A stretch of 64,000 nt of DNA from Symbiodinium natans (taxonomy: Eukaryota > Sar > Dinophyceae > Suessiales > Symbiodiniaceae), in the NCBI GenBank assembly GCA_905221605.1, contig CAJNDS010001090.1:670001-734000 (forward strand), read 5' to 3'. This document shows positions 22,411 to 31,824 of the stretch, one piece after another. Every line of letters starts with the position of its first letter. The stretch's first letter is position 1. The position numbers and the translations under genes are program-made. The notes beneath the pieces are model-generated. The model had not been told where the DNA came from, did not search any database, and saw only the letters and a list, made by a program, of their open reading frames with translations.

Positions 22411-22520
22411 TTAGGGTTGAGGGGTTGAGGGGTTGAGGGGTTGAGGGGTTGAGGGGTTGAGGGGTTGAGGGGTTGAGGGGTTGAGGGGTTGAGGGGTTGA
22501 GGGGTTGAGGGGTTGAGGGT
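22411..22520 (+). repeat. GGGGTTGA octamer array
   Basis: About 13 perfect 8-bp GGGGTTGA units, a homogenised one-base-longer derivative of the GGGTTGA variant. The Ser-Thr-Pro-Gln-Pro-Leu-Asn-Pro reading on minus is a repeat artefact. Confidence 0.95.
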
Positions 22521-22559
22521 TGATACATGGATACCTATCACGCAAATGCGAAAGACTGC

Positions 22560-22622
22560 TACCCTAAACCCTAAACCCTAAACCCTAAAACCCTAAACCC
22601 TAAACCCTAAACCCTAACCTCT
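22560..22622 (-). repeat. CCCTAAA array
   Basis: About nine CCCTAAA units. Confidence 0.9.
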
Positions 22623-22631
22623 GAATCTGGA

Positions 22632-22728
22632 GCCATCCCTTTCGGGATTCCGCTTGCCGCGCCTCTCGTGTCGCCCGATCTAGGGAGATTTGCGCGGGCG
22701 TTTGGCCTCCGCATACGCCATCTTGGCC
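22632..22728 (-). CDS. Candidate exon, function unknown
   Basis: Minus reading through CGGQTPAQISLDRATREARQ and AESRKGWLQ with no stop. The GQTPAQIS start resembles the beginning of an ankyrin repeat, but the rest does not confirm it. Confidence 0.33.
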
Positions 22729-22734
22729 CCAAAC

Positions 22735-22800
22735 CCTAAACCCTCCTAAATTATAAGGGGTAAACCCTAAACCCTAAACCCTCCTAAATTATAAGGGGGT
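22735..22800. repeat. Tandem duplication of a CCTCCTAAATTATAAGGGG unit
   Basis: CCCTAAACCCTCCTAAATTATAAGGG occurs twice in a row with a period of about 40 bp. Confidence 0.8.
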
Positions 22801-23173
22801 AGGGCTTAGGGTATTAGAGGGCTCTAGGCCCTAAACCCGAAACCTTTTACAGGTTCATGGCGGCTTTAGGGGATGTGCGGGGCTTTTGGGTAGGACGCAG
22901 CGAACTGCAAACTCAATCTTAACGCAGGCCGATGGTTGCTGGGGTTCAGCGATTGCGAGTTTAGGGTTCAGGGCTTAGGGCCCGAAACCCTAAACCCTAT
23001 GGTTGCGTAAGGTCGGCTTGGATTGCAAGGTTCTCTTCTAAATGGTCAGGGCTTCGGGTTTTAAGGTTCAGGGTTTTTCTTAAAGTTCAGGATTTTGGGG
23101 TTAAGGCTGCCAAAACGAGCACCAGGCCTGCAGCGTTCCGTCTGTGCGGACTGGCCCGTGCCTTCTCACAACC

Positions 23174-23214
<41 letters not shown>

Positions 23215-23235
23215 ACAGAGAGACAGAGAGAGAGT
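23174..23235 (+). repeat. (CA)n and (GA)n microsatellite
   Basis: About 19 CA units run into GACAGAGAGA repeats. Confidence 0.95.
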
Positions 23236-23420
23236 TTGGGGTTCAGGCTGCAGGGTTTAGGGCTCAGGCTGTAGGGTTTTTCGGGGGGTAGGGCATTCAG
23301 CATGTCTTGGCTTGGGAACTGACATGTGTTTCCGGGTTCTGTTGGCTCTGGGGGGTTTTGGGATGCGTGGGGACGAGTAGGGTTTAGGGTTCAGGGCTTT
23401 GGGGTCTTTGGGCCCCATGC

Positions 23421-23485
23421 CTGCAGCAGAAACCGGACGGCTTCCGAGCGGCCCATGTGCCCCGCAATATGCAACGGCGTCCAAC
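23421..23485 (-). CDS. Ankyrin-repeat exon
   Basis: On minus, after CCGAG the sequence reads 2 nt plus 21 codons: WTPLHIAGHMGRSEAVRFLL and Q, then a GC donor (CAG|GCATGG). This is a textbook ankyrin motif (TPLH, the A-x-x-G-x-x helix turn, VRFLL). The 65-nt exon begins in the phase expected if a preceding exon ended with one base of a Gly codon. Ankyrin proteins mediate protein-protein contacts. It probably belongs to the same minus-strand gene as the exons at 25,203-25,569. Confidence 0.65.
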
Positions 23486-23499
23486 CTCGGATTCGGGGC

Positions 23500-24060
23500 T
23501 TTAGGGTTTAGGGTTTAGGGTTTAGGGCTTAGGGCGAAGGGCTAAGGCTTACCTAAAGCCGGAACATCTGGACGCGGTCACTTCTTACGGGCTCTCAGCA
23601 GGTCAGCAAGGAGCTAGGTAACTAGGTATGTTTAGTTGGTACCGACCCTCCTCAGCTTCCTTGAAAGAGAGCCTAGACCTCGAAAGCCCTCAAAACACCT
23701 GCCACATACCCTGACATCCCTGACAGCTCAATAGAACCCAACAGCCAAGTTTGAAGCCCGAACTAAACATCCGACCTCTCAAAGGTCTAGGCGGGCTCCG
23801 GACGCATAAGACCTAAGACACGCGCTAAAAACCGAAACCTTTACACCCTCAACCCTTAAACCCGTGAGCCCCCTGAACCCCTAACCCCTGCACCCCTAAA
23901 CACCTAAACCCCTTCTACCCTAAACCCTTAACCCTAAACCTTAAACCTGAAACCCTACACCCTGAACCTTAAACCCTACACCCTAAACCTAAACCCTACA
24001 CCCTAAACCCTCAACCCCAAACCCCAAACCCTACACCATACAGACACCCTAACCCTAAAC
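23500..24060. other. Spacer with CCCTAAA-type tract
   Basis: 23,560-23,850 is unique sequence with no recognised gene. 23,850-24,060 is a degenerate CCCTAAA/CCCTACA tract. Confidence 0.6.
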
Positions 24061-24126
24061 CCTGGCTCGCCCGAGGGAGCAGCCCGCGATGTCGACGGCC
24101 TCTAGGAGCTGGCTGAACTTCAGCAC
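24061..24126 (-). CDS. Candidate exon, possibly of the ankyrin gene
   Basis: After AAAAAG the minus strand reads VLKFSQLLEAVDIAGCSLGR and A before GCCAGG|GTTTAGGG, where the telomere-like unit itself supplies a GT donor. The start phase fits the end of the ankyrin exon at 25,203, and the LLEA segment suits the second ankyrin helix, but the match is weak. Confidence 0.4.
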
Positions 24127-24240
24127 CTTTTTACGGTTTAGGGCTTAGGGTTGAGGGTGTAGGGTGCAGGGTGTAGGGTTTAGGGTTTAGGGTTTAGGGT
24201 TTAGGGTTTAGGGTTTAGGGTTCAGCAGCTCCGGGTCGAG
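24127..24240 (+). repeat. TTTAGGG-type tract
   Basis: Degenerate then perfect TTTAGGG units, bordering the candidate exon on its 5' side. Confidence 0.85.
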
Positions 24241-24389
24241 CAATCTCTAGTAGAGCCGCTGTTTTGGACTCTCGAGAAAAAAAAGACCACCCTCCCAGAG
24301 AATCCCAAAACATTGGAAATACAAAGTTTACCTTTTTCATCAGCAAGCCCTGTCCTCCAAACTCACTCTGTCATGGACCCGCAGAGGCC

Positions 24390-24526
24390 TTAGCCACGAA
24401 GAAATTACCCTTAGCCACGAAGAAATGACCCTTAGCCACGAAGGAAATGACCCTTAGCCACGAAGAAATTACCCTTAGCCACGAAGAAATGACCCTTAGC
24501 CACGAAGAAATTACCCTTAGCCACGA
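24390..24526 (+). repeat. 21-bp minisatellite abutting a telomere-like array
   Basis: Six full copies and one partial copy of TTAGCCACGAAGAAATKACCC, alternating ATTACCC and ATGACCC, with one copy bearing an extra G. It passes without a gap into TTTAGGG repeats. Confidence 0.95.
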
Positions 24527-24640
24527 GGGTTTAGGGTTTAGGGTTTAGGGTTTAGGGTTTAGGGTTTAGGGTTTAGGGTTTAGGGTTTAGGGTTTAGGGT
24601 TTAGGGTTTAGGGTTTAGGGTTTAGGGTTTAGGGTTTAGT
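24527..24640 (+). repeat. TTTAGGG array
   Basis: About 16 perfect TTTAGGG units. Confidence 0.95.
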
Positions 24641-25202
24641 AGCGTTTAGGGTTTAGGGGACTTTAGGGGGAGAGCTTTAGGGGATTCGGGGATTAAGTGG
24701 TGCAAGGGTGTAAGGGGTGTAAGGGGGTTGGGGCTTAACGTGTCGGCTTTTGGGCGCTTAGGTGATTCGGCGTTTGGGTGTTGAGGCTTACATCCACCCT
24801 TCTTCAAGCATTAGGAAACATCACGAGCCCTAACACCTAAACCCCAACCCTCGAAACCCCAAACCCTAGACCCTTAGACCCCTGGACCCCCTACACCCCT
24901 ATGCCCCTAAACCCTTAAAACCGCTGTTAGAGGTGTTGGGGGGGGTGCTTCTTGACAAAAGCTCAGAGGGTGATCTGGGTAGCGACTCGACACCCCAGAC
25001 ACCGCTTTGAGACTTCGGGTCTGAGAGTTTTAGGCGTTTAGGATTTCAGGGTTTAAGTTTTTGGGGTTTTCTGGGTTTTTTGGGTTTCAGGGCTTCGGGT
25101 TCAGGGTTTAAAGTTCAGGGTTTTAGGGCTTTGGGTTTTGAGGTTTTTGGGCTTAGGTCTAGAGTTCAGTTAGAATTTTAGGGTTTGAGGGCTCCCAACA
25201 GC
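24641..25202. other. Degenerate telomere-like spacer
   Basis: G-rich degenerate tracts at 24650-24790 and 25020-25190 and a C-rich tract at 24835-24920. By position it would be intron of the ankyrin gene. No gene is seen. Confidence 0.55.
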
Positions 25203-25569
25203 CTCGCAGACGACAGGGAGGGAGCCAGATCGACAAGCGACGTGCAGCGCCGTGGTTCCTAGGCTTTGAGGATGAGCCCCAGGTGGTCAGAAATGGGTTT
25301 AGGGTTTAGGATTGAGGCGTAGGGTAAGGATCTCAATTGTTCTACATGATGGGTCGCTGTTGGGGTGAGGTCCTCTTTCAAGGGGACTCATCAGAGAAGG
25401 GTACCTTTTAAGGGACCCAGATTTCTCCCAATTTTTCCCCGTATGCCCTAACAACGATCTGCATAACAGTTCCAAGGCTCCATGCAGCACACCTGAACCC
25501 TGATGAATCTTGGCCAGGATTCCGTTGGCATCATGCACGTCTGGCGACGCACCCCGGTGAACGAGCCAC
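25203..25569 (-). CDS. Two ankyrin-repeat exons joined by a GA-AG intron
   Basis: Exon 25,569-25,523 (47 nt) follows an acceptor GCAG and reads WLVHRGASPDVHDAN plus one base. Exon 25,258-25,203 (56 nt) follows CCTAG and reads two bases plus TTALHVACRSGSLPVVCE. Joining them creates a Gly codon and the continuous ankyrin signature DAN-G-TTALHVA, so the phases agree exactly. The 264-nt intron begins GA and ends AG, a boundary type known in dinoflagellates; the second exon ends at a GC donor. Together with 23,421-23,485 this defines an ankyrin-repeat gene on minus whose other exons I could not all place. Its partner protein is unknown. Confidence 0.65.
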
Positions 25570-25589
25570 CTGCTATGAGTTGGGGACAC

Positions 25590-26250
25590 TCCTGCTCAAC
25601 TCTCATCCCCGAGCCCATATTGGGTGGCTTCCCAACATGGGGGGGGGTACTCTTTCTGCACTATCCGACAAACCTATGATATGCTGAGGGGTGGGAAGTA
25701 TCTACTTGTTTTGGAAACAGGTCACAAAGGCCAGAATTGTTCAACCTGATCGGTCTCGCCGGTCAGTTGGACGACAGGCTAGCCCCAAAAAGAAGCACAC
25801 TCTTATGTCAGGCTTCGTGTTTCTGACGAAGCGTAGCTGCAACGTGGCTCGTGCCTTGGAGCAAAACATGTCTACTTGGAAGTGCATGGCTGGGGCGATA
25901 AGAACCTCAACACCGGTTCTGACCAAATTCCAAATATACGTCTGAAACAAACACTAATCCCTAAACCGCAAACGCTAAACCCAAATTTCGCAAATTATAA
26001 CCTTACTCAGAAGCACCCATGAAGCACCAAGCACGGCAGCTCAGGAGGCATCTGTAAAGGCATGACACTGTGGTCAACAAGTACCATATCGCCCGCTGCT
26101 CATTCCCCCCCCCCTTGTCCAAATCCTTCAAAACAGCCTTAAACCCTAAACAGCCTTTAACCCTGAACCCTGAACCCTGAACCCGAAAATGCGCAGCCCT
26201 GGCCATCCTAGGCCCTTGAAGCCGCAAACCACGCAAAACCCCGAACCCCA
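25590..26250. other. Mostly unique sequence, coding status unclear
   Basis: 25,690-25,950 is open on both strands for about 70-84 codons (plus reading Lys/Arg-rich, minus reading with YIWNLVRTGVEVLIAPAMHF). By position it could be 5' exon of the ankyrin gene. No domain is recognised. Confidence 0.4.
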
Positions 26251-26251
26251 A

Positions 26252-26317
26252 CAAAGGAGAGCCTCACGGCCACCAAACAGGAGGTTGCCGAGAACTGGAG
26301 GAGACTGCGGTCCGCAC
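26252..26317 (+). CDS. Candidate terminal exon, function unknown
   Basis: Plus reading ESLTATKQEVAENWRRLRSA then P and a TAA stop, helix-like. Very short; the strand is uncertain. Confidence 0.25.
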
Positions 26318-26624
26318 CTTAAGGAGTGAAGGGGGTGGACTCATGAGCCCACTGGGGTTCTGGGGCTTTAGGGTTTAGGGTTTCATAAGTTTCTAGTTGA
26401 GGGTTCAGGGTTTAGGGTTTGGGGGCTTAGGGCTGAGCAAGCTTTACGTTTAGGGTTTAGGGTTTTGGAAGTAAAGGGACAAGGGGGTCGCATGAAGGTT
26501 CCCACGATGTCAAACCCCGCCTCTGGGGGGAGATTCGGACGCCCGATGTATAAACACGCAAAGCCCAACCTGGAAGCCCTTGTCCCCCCTGCAACCCTAA
26601 ACCCCTGTAAACCCTAACCCCTAC

Positions 26625-26712
26625 AACCCTACAACCCTACAACCCTACAACCCTACAACCCTACAACCCTACAACCCTACAACCCTACAACCCTACAACC
26701 CTACAACCCTAA
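26625..26712 (-). repeat. CCCTACAA octamer array
   Basis: About ten perfect 8-bp CCCTACAA units, another homogenised telomere-like variant. Confidence 0.95.
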
Positions 26713-26796
26713 ACCCTACACCCTAGACCCCCTAAAACCCTAAACTCAATCCTGAGCCCGAAGATTAAATAAAGTCCCTTTGGGTGGGTCGGGGCT

Positions 26797-26940
26797 TACT
26801 TGGAGGTTCATGGTACTTATTAACCAATTATAACTGTACTTATGACTGGACTTCTAACCATCTTAGGGCACTTAAAGGGCTTACAAGTGGGTTATAAGTA
26901 CAGTTATATTTGGTTAAGAAGTACCATGAACCTCCAAGTA
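26797..26940. mobile_element. MITE-like element with 47-bp terminal inverted repeats
   Basis: The left arm 26797-26843 (begins TACTTGGAGGTTCATGGTAC) pairs with the right arm 26894-26940 at 45 of 47 positions, leaving a 50-bp loop. The whole 144-bp unit could form one long hairpin. No coding capacity and no clear target-site duplication. Confidence 0.75.
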
Positions 26941-26944
26941 GGGT

Positions 26945-27555
26945 TTAGGGAAAAGGGGCTTTGGGCTTAGGGGGGTTTGGTAGGGCCAGGCTCTGGCTTC
27001 AGGATTTGGGGCTTAGGGTTTAGGGCTTGGGGTTTGGGGTTGAGGGTTTAGGGTTTAGGGTTTAAGGTTTAGGGTTTAGGGCTTCGGGTTTAGGGTTAAG
27101 GGTTTAGGGTTCAGGGTTTAGGGTTTAGGGATGCAGGGTTTAGCATCCAAGCGCCCGGCGGCTGAGACCTCGCAGCGTCTCCTGTTTTTTCTCTTTGCTT
27201 GTTATTGCCCCTCTCTTGAGTGGGGGCCCACCGCCAACAACCTGAACCCGAAACCCTAAACATTATAACCCGAAGTCCTGAACTGATATGATAATCTCAC
27301 AGAAAAAAGGAACCCAGAGTCAACCTCCAGTTGATGGGCAGATTTGAGGTTAGGGTTTGGGGTTTAGATTTCGGGTTTGGGGTTTGGGGCTTAGGGTTAG
27401 AGTCTCTCGAATATCCCACAAAAAACTAAACCTTCAACCCTAACCCGGCTTAGTCGTCGAAACCAAGACTTCTAAACTCCCAAACATCCCACAACCCCGA
27501 GCCCTAACACCCCCAGAAACCCCCAGAATACCCAATTAAAAGCCTGTCGATCAGC
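26945..27555. other. Telomere-like mosaic
   Basis: A TTTAGGG-type tract at 27000-27140, an open island at 27,141-27,240, and further degenerate tracts at 27,345-27,410 and 27,420-27,535. Nothing recognised. Confidence 0.55.
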
Positions 27556-27559
27556 CCCC

Positions 27560-27618
27560 ACCTCGAATACTTGTCCCGCAGGGCCGCTCCCGGGCCCGAA
27601 GGACAGCACGTTGAAGCC
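27560..27618 (-). CDS. Candidate exon with weak SSU72-like motif
   Basis: Minus reading GFNVLSFGPGSGPAG then QVFEVG. GF-x-V-x-SFG-x-G recalls the segment after the catalytic loop of the CTD phosphatase SSU72, but the following LPGP signature is not clear and the CxxxxxRS catalytic loop is not in the window. It may equally be an unrelated exon. The right flank is a TTTAGGG array. Confidence 0.3.
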
Positions 27619-27619
27619 T

Positions 27620-27692
27620 CAGGGTTTAGGGTTTAGGGTTTAGGGTTTAGGGTTTAGGGTTTAGGGTTTAGGGTTTAGGGTTTAGGCTTTAA
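27620..27692 (+). repeat. TTTAGGG array
   Basis: About ten perfect TTTAGGG units. Confidence 0.95.
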
Positions 27693-27699
27693 GGTTTAA

Positions 27700-29300
27700 G
27701 GTTTAGGGTGTTGAGGCTTGAGGGTCTGAGGGTGCTGATGCCGCTGGCCTTTCCGCTTAACGGGGGGGCTCCCTCGACTGAAGCCATGGCGGAGGACAGA
27801 CGGGCCAGGAGGTGTCAGCATTCCTAAACCCTCAACCCTAAACCCCAACCCCCTAAACTCTAAACCCCCGGCTCCCTTATCCATTGGGCCACAGGACCTT
27901 TGCAGAAACTGTAGTCAGGGGGCTCCTTGTCTTGTTTCTTAGTGGAAGAAAAAGGCGAAAGAATGAAGTTGTTCTTTCTTCTTGTCTAAAGATGAGCATG
28001 ATTTTGCCGACTTTATCATGCAAAAGAGTTGACTGCAGATCTGCCCAAAATCCGCTGATCGATTTGCCACTTCCTAATCTCTTGTGATAAAAGTTGAACA
28101 AGATCACGTCGACTGCTCTTCTACTTATATGTTCTTGCTTCAAAGTATATTTAGCTGGGTACAAACCCTAACCCAAAAGTAAACCCTGACTGAACCCTAC
28201 TCAAGCCTAAACCCCTTTTAAACCGAAGCAAGCCAAAAGCGAACCTAGACCGCTCTCTCTTGGGCCCTGCACCGTGCACCGTGAGCGGCCGTGTGTAGGT
28301 GGTCGACTTCTCATCCTCGGCCCAATCTCACTTGCAATTGATGATACAATTGATCAAAGGTGTAAAAGAGACGGTGTAACAAGCCCATATTCCCCCAACA
28401 AAGTACTCATGAGCCCAAATAGGAATATACTACCTAAAGCCCTAAACCCTAATCCCCTCCTGAAACTGGTTAACTTCAAGGGCTCTTCCGTGCCTCTGAA
28501 ACCCGGCAGGCACAAACCCCAAAACCGAAAAGAAGCTTGTACTCAAATCCTCAAACCCAAATCTGAAAACCGAAAAGGGCGTAGGGCTTAGGTCTTGATT
28601 TTGGATTTAGGGTTTTGGGTTTAAGGGTTCAGGGTCATCGAAACCATGGGTAACCAAGGCTTCAGCCAACGTGTCATCGTCACAACAGGTTTCGTTGTAG
28701 CCTGGCACAAGGTCTGCGGAGCTTGGCGCGGATCGTGGCTTGGGGTTTTGGGTTTCAGATTTAAGGTTTAGGGTTTACGCCTCGGGGTTTACCGGTCGGG
28801 GTCTGGGGATTCGGACTTTGTAGGGCTGAGGATTCAAGGACATAGGGCATGGGGCTTCTAGATATGTAATGTGGAATAACCGTTTCAACCTAACGTCTAA
28901 ATCCTAAGCTTCCATTCAGTGTACCCTAAACCAAACACGCGCCGGCAGCACATGGCTGACAGATAGCTGTCAAGCCCTGCGTAGCTCCCATGGCACGCCA
29001 AGCATGAAACCAACGGTATGGAATCGATTCGCCAATTGGGATGGGGAGGTTTTTGGGTTGGGGATAAGGTTTATGGTTTCAAGTCGTGCAGTTTCCTTCT
29101 CGCTGATGTTTGAATCCCGAATCCTGCAACTGCGCTACCCTATTTTCCATGTGTCCATGTGCGTGCCCCTAAACCCTAAACCCTATACCCCAAACTCGAT
29201 GGTGTTGTTTGTGCAAATTGCAGCCTGCGCAGGTGGTCTTGCTGCACTAATGCCTTGGACGGATTTGCGGACTCAGTACGTCTGACAACACCTGTTCTGA
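27700..29300. other. Mixed unique sequence, no recognised gene
   Basis: 27,877-28,164 is open on minus for 95 codons (YHKRLGSGKSISGFWADLQS) and also on plus. 28,640-28,745 is open on minus with SADLVPGYNETCCDDDTLAE, a plausible exon. 29,004-29,285 is open on plus for 93 codons. None has a domain I can name. Confidence 0.45.
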
Positions 29301-30054
29301 AATCAATGCGCCTTGCAATGCTCTGCGTCTACACTCTCGAAACTGCGTACCTGCCTTTGGACCAGTGACAGCAGTGAAACTGTTATCATCCTAGCGTTTA
29401 ACGTTAAGGCGTCGCGCCTGAAACACTGAAAGAAGCAACCGAAGTGAAAGTGCCAGGCTTGAAAATCCAATCATTAACCATGTTCCACACACTGCTCGCC
29501 CAAATTAAGGATGTTGGCTTTCTAGGAGCGGTCTTTTGGTCAGTCACGTGAACACGCCAATCATCGGTGCGCCTTGTCAATCAAGGAGAAAACCGTGTGT
29601 AGGAAGCTCTTTATCCTCACGGTAACACCATTATGAGTGAGGGGATAAAGGACTTCTCCTAAAGGTAAACGAAGAGAAAATTAATAAAAAGTCAATTGAA
29701 TGATGAATCCAGAGGTGAACGGCAAATCTGCTCATAAGATTATAGTTTTATTCACAACTTTTAAAAGGAAGAAAGAAGTCTTTATTACGTTTACAATTAT
29801 ATTATTCATACGCGAAGAGAAAGCGTAAACACTGCTATTTCCTAAGTTTACTAATAGTGTTCGCTTGTAATCCTATTCACTGAATAAAATCGCTCAGGCG
29901 TGCACAATTTCCATAAACTAGAAAGCCTTTTGATAAGAAGACAGAGGTAGTGAGTTTACTGCGTACGTAACCAACAATACGGCCGTTTCCCCTTTTAATC
30001 TTCTAGGAGCCCTTATCAATAAAAATGTTGTGCTCTCTTCACTTTGCCCCGGGC
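29301..30054. other. AT-richer unique region with hairpin
   Basis: Free of telomere-like repeats and more AT-rich than the rest. A short inverted repeat around 29,608-29,652 (CTTTATCCTCAC and GTGAGGGGATAAAGG) could form a hairpin. By position it would be downstream (intron or 3' part) of the minus-strand start at 30,237. Confidence 0.5.
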
Positions 30055-30237
30055 CTATATTATATCCCTAACTTTTATTCCTCTAAATTTCACAAACAGA
30101 AAGCGGAGAATAACCAAGGGAAGGGGGAAGGAGTAAGGGTTACCCTTGACTAAGCAACGGGGCACCAACCCAAAACACCAAACCCTCACGGACACGCAAC
30201 TACCTTTTCCTTCTTGCCACAGGTTGTCAGTGGCCAT
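30055..30237 (-). CDS. 5' exon of unknown gene beginning at an SL relic
   Basis: The ATG at 30,237-30,235 immediately follows a 20-base spliced-leader-like sequence on the same strand. The first codons read MATDNLWQEGK, after which a GT (GGTAGTTGCGTG) could start an intron. The 60-codon open frame beyond that point has a different, hydrophobic composition and may be intron. The direct junction of SL with start codon suggests that an SL-bearing mRNA was copied back into the genome. The function is unknown. Confidence 0.4.
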   Translation of the reverse strand: MATDNLWQEGKGSCVSVRVWCFGLVPRCLVKGNPYSFPLPLVILRFLFVKFRGIKVRDII

Positions 30238-30257
30238 CTTGAGCCAAATAGCCGCGG
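30238..30257 (-). other. Spliced-leader relic
   Basis: CCGCGGCTATTTGGCTCAAG on minus matches the dinoflagellate SL (CCGTAGCCATTTTGGCTCAAG) with three transitions and one missing T, and sits directly before an ATG. Confidence 0.5.
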
Positions 30258-30287
30258 GTTTATTGACCCTTTCCTTTTTTTAAAGCG

Positions 30288-30323
30288 GGCGCCTCTTTAC
30301 TACATCAGTAGCACAGTAGGCCG
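30288..30323 (-). repeat. 36-bp repeat, copy 1 (3' end of a retroposed sequence?)
   Basis: Identical to 39,654-39,689. On minus both copies run into A-rich tracts (GGCGCC... then AAAAAAA), so they look like the 3' end plus poly(A) of the same transcript family. Weaker similarity extends to about 30,560 and 39,915. Confidence 0.7.
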
Positions 30324-30973
30324 TTCTTGTGGGTCTCGCAACTAGGTGTGAAACATATCGCCGTGAGAATCAAGAAGAACAAGAAAGACGAACAACACTA
30401 CCAACCGAAGCAACAACAAGCAAAACAAGAACCAACCAAAACCAAGAAGGGGCGGCGAGACTACTAATAAGACCCCACGCGCTCAGTACCCAAGCTCGTC
30501 GATGTAGTCCCTGTTCGGAGCCAATGCAGCACCAAGTCGAGTGGGGGAATCGCAACATGCGATTGTGTGCCAGAAGTCAAAATCACCATCACGTAATCAT
30601 CAGGGTAAGTTGAATGCCAGTAAATAGGATGTCTGCATGCTCGCAGTAGTCTTGGCAGACATTCCAAGGACGGACGGTCTATTCGAGATTCCACAGCGGT
30701 CGATGTCCGACTATTGTCATAACCAAGACCTGCAGTGAACCACCAGTGCCCGCCAGTTTGCCCCATGGTGATCAGCCAGTGGGGTCTTCTGTACAGGGCA
30801 CAGCCAACTGCACAGTACTGTTGCAGCCGCAACCAGCAGCAACAAGGACAACAATTCACGGGCTGCGAACACACAGACCACCTCCACAAGAGATTCTACT
30901 TCAGCTCAACACGACAGCTGTCGTTGCAGGCGTGCTGTCTGTGGACAAAAATGGAGCAGCAATCCCTAAAATT
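30324..30973 (-). other. Copy of an unidentified repeat, 3' part
   Basis: 30,324-30,560 is alignable by eye with 39,690-39,915 (shared GTGGGGGAATCGCAA and flanking words). A minus frame of 141 codons (30,464-30,889) is open but unrecognised. It directly borders the YR retrotransposon. Confidence 0.45.
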
Positions 30974-31234
30974 TTCGTGCTCCACTCAAGCTTACCTTTA
31001 AGCCAACAAAGCACAAAGACACATTGAGCCTACACTTGGTGTGGTTCAGGGAGAGCGCAACGCTTACAGCAACGCACTCACTCGGACGTTCCTTTTTTCA
31101 CGTGGAAGCGTGGGCAAGCATGCACATGCGGGCCTCATGCCACGCAAAGACAAACCTTCTGCCTTGGAAAGCCTGTGTAAATCTACTTTGGCACCTCTTG
31201 CAAAGTTGCATTACGAACCCAGCAAAAACTCCCC
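30974..31234 (-). repeat. Split direct repeat B, outer copy
   Basis: 261 bp, no difference found by eye from 31,550-31,810. It forms the 3' terminus of the YR element. Confidence 0.95.
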
Positions 31235-31328
31235 CCGGATGAGGGGAGCCATGCAGGCAGAAGGAGATCCACAGGCAGGATCCGTCAGGCACGGATCGGA
31301 CACACCCACTGGGATGGGCGGGCGGGCC

Positions 31329-31495
31329 AAGCGAATTTTCTGCATCTCTCAGCTGTCAGCCACTGTTACCGGGCATGAAGACTGCATACAAGCTGTCAAG
31401 GTGACATGCAGAGAGAACAAGAAAGATTGGCATGCAGAAAATTTTTGAAAGCACTGTGAAAACTCTTTTTGTTTTTCTTAAAGGCACGGTTGCAG
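31329..31495 (-). repeat. Split direct repeat A, internal copy
   Basis: 167 bp, no difference found by eye from 39,471-39,637; located between the two B copies. Confidence 0.95.
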
Positions 31496-31549
31496 GCAAC
31501 CTAAGCATTCGCTCCTCACGAAGGCGCTATCAACAAGTTGACAGCAAGC

Positions 31550-31810
31550 TTCGTGCTCCACTCAAGCTTACCTTTAAGCCAACAAAGCACAAAGACACAT
31601 TGAGCCTACACTTGGTGTGGTTCAGGGAGAGCGCAACGCTTACAGCAACGCACTCACTCGGACGTTCCTTTTTTCACGTGGAAGCGTGGGCAAGCATGCA
31701 CATGCGGGCCTCATGCCACGCAAAGACAAACCTTCTGCCTTGGAAAGCCTGTGTAAATCTACTTTGGCACCTCTTGCAAAGTTGCATTACGAACCCAGCA
31801 AAAACTCCCC
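31550..31810 (-). repeat. Split direct repeat B, inner copy
   Basis: 261 bp, begins 15 bp after the RNase H stop codon. It is the B1 copy joining coding region to repeat A. Confidence 0.95.
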
Positions 31811-31824
31811 ACATTATCCGACTT

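Noticed and set aside
22134-22541. 135-codon minus frame rich in Ser-Thr-Pro-Gln-Pro
   Set aside because: Most of it is the GGGGTTGA array read in one frame; not a gene.
24390-24526. CRISPR-like array
   Set aside because: Repeats are contiguous 21-mers without spacers, in a eukaryotic context.
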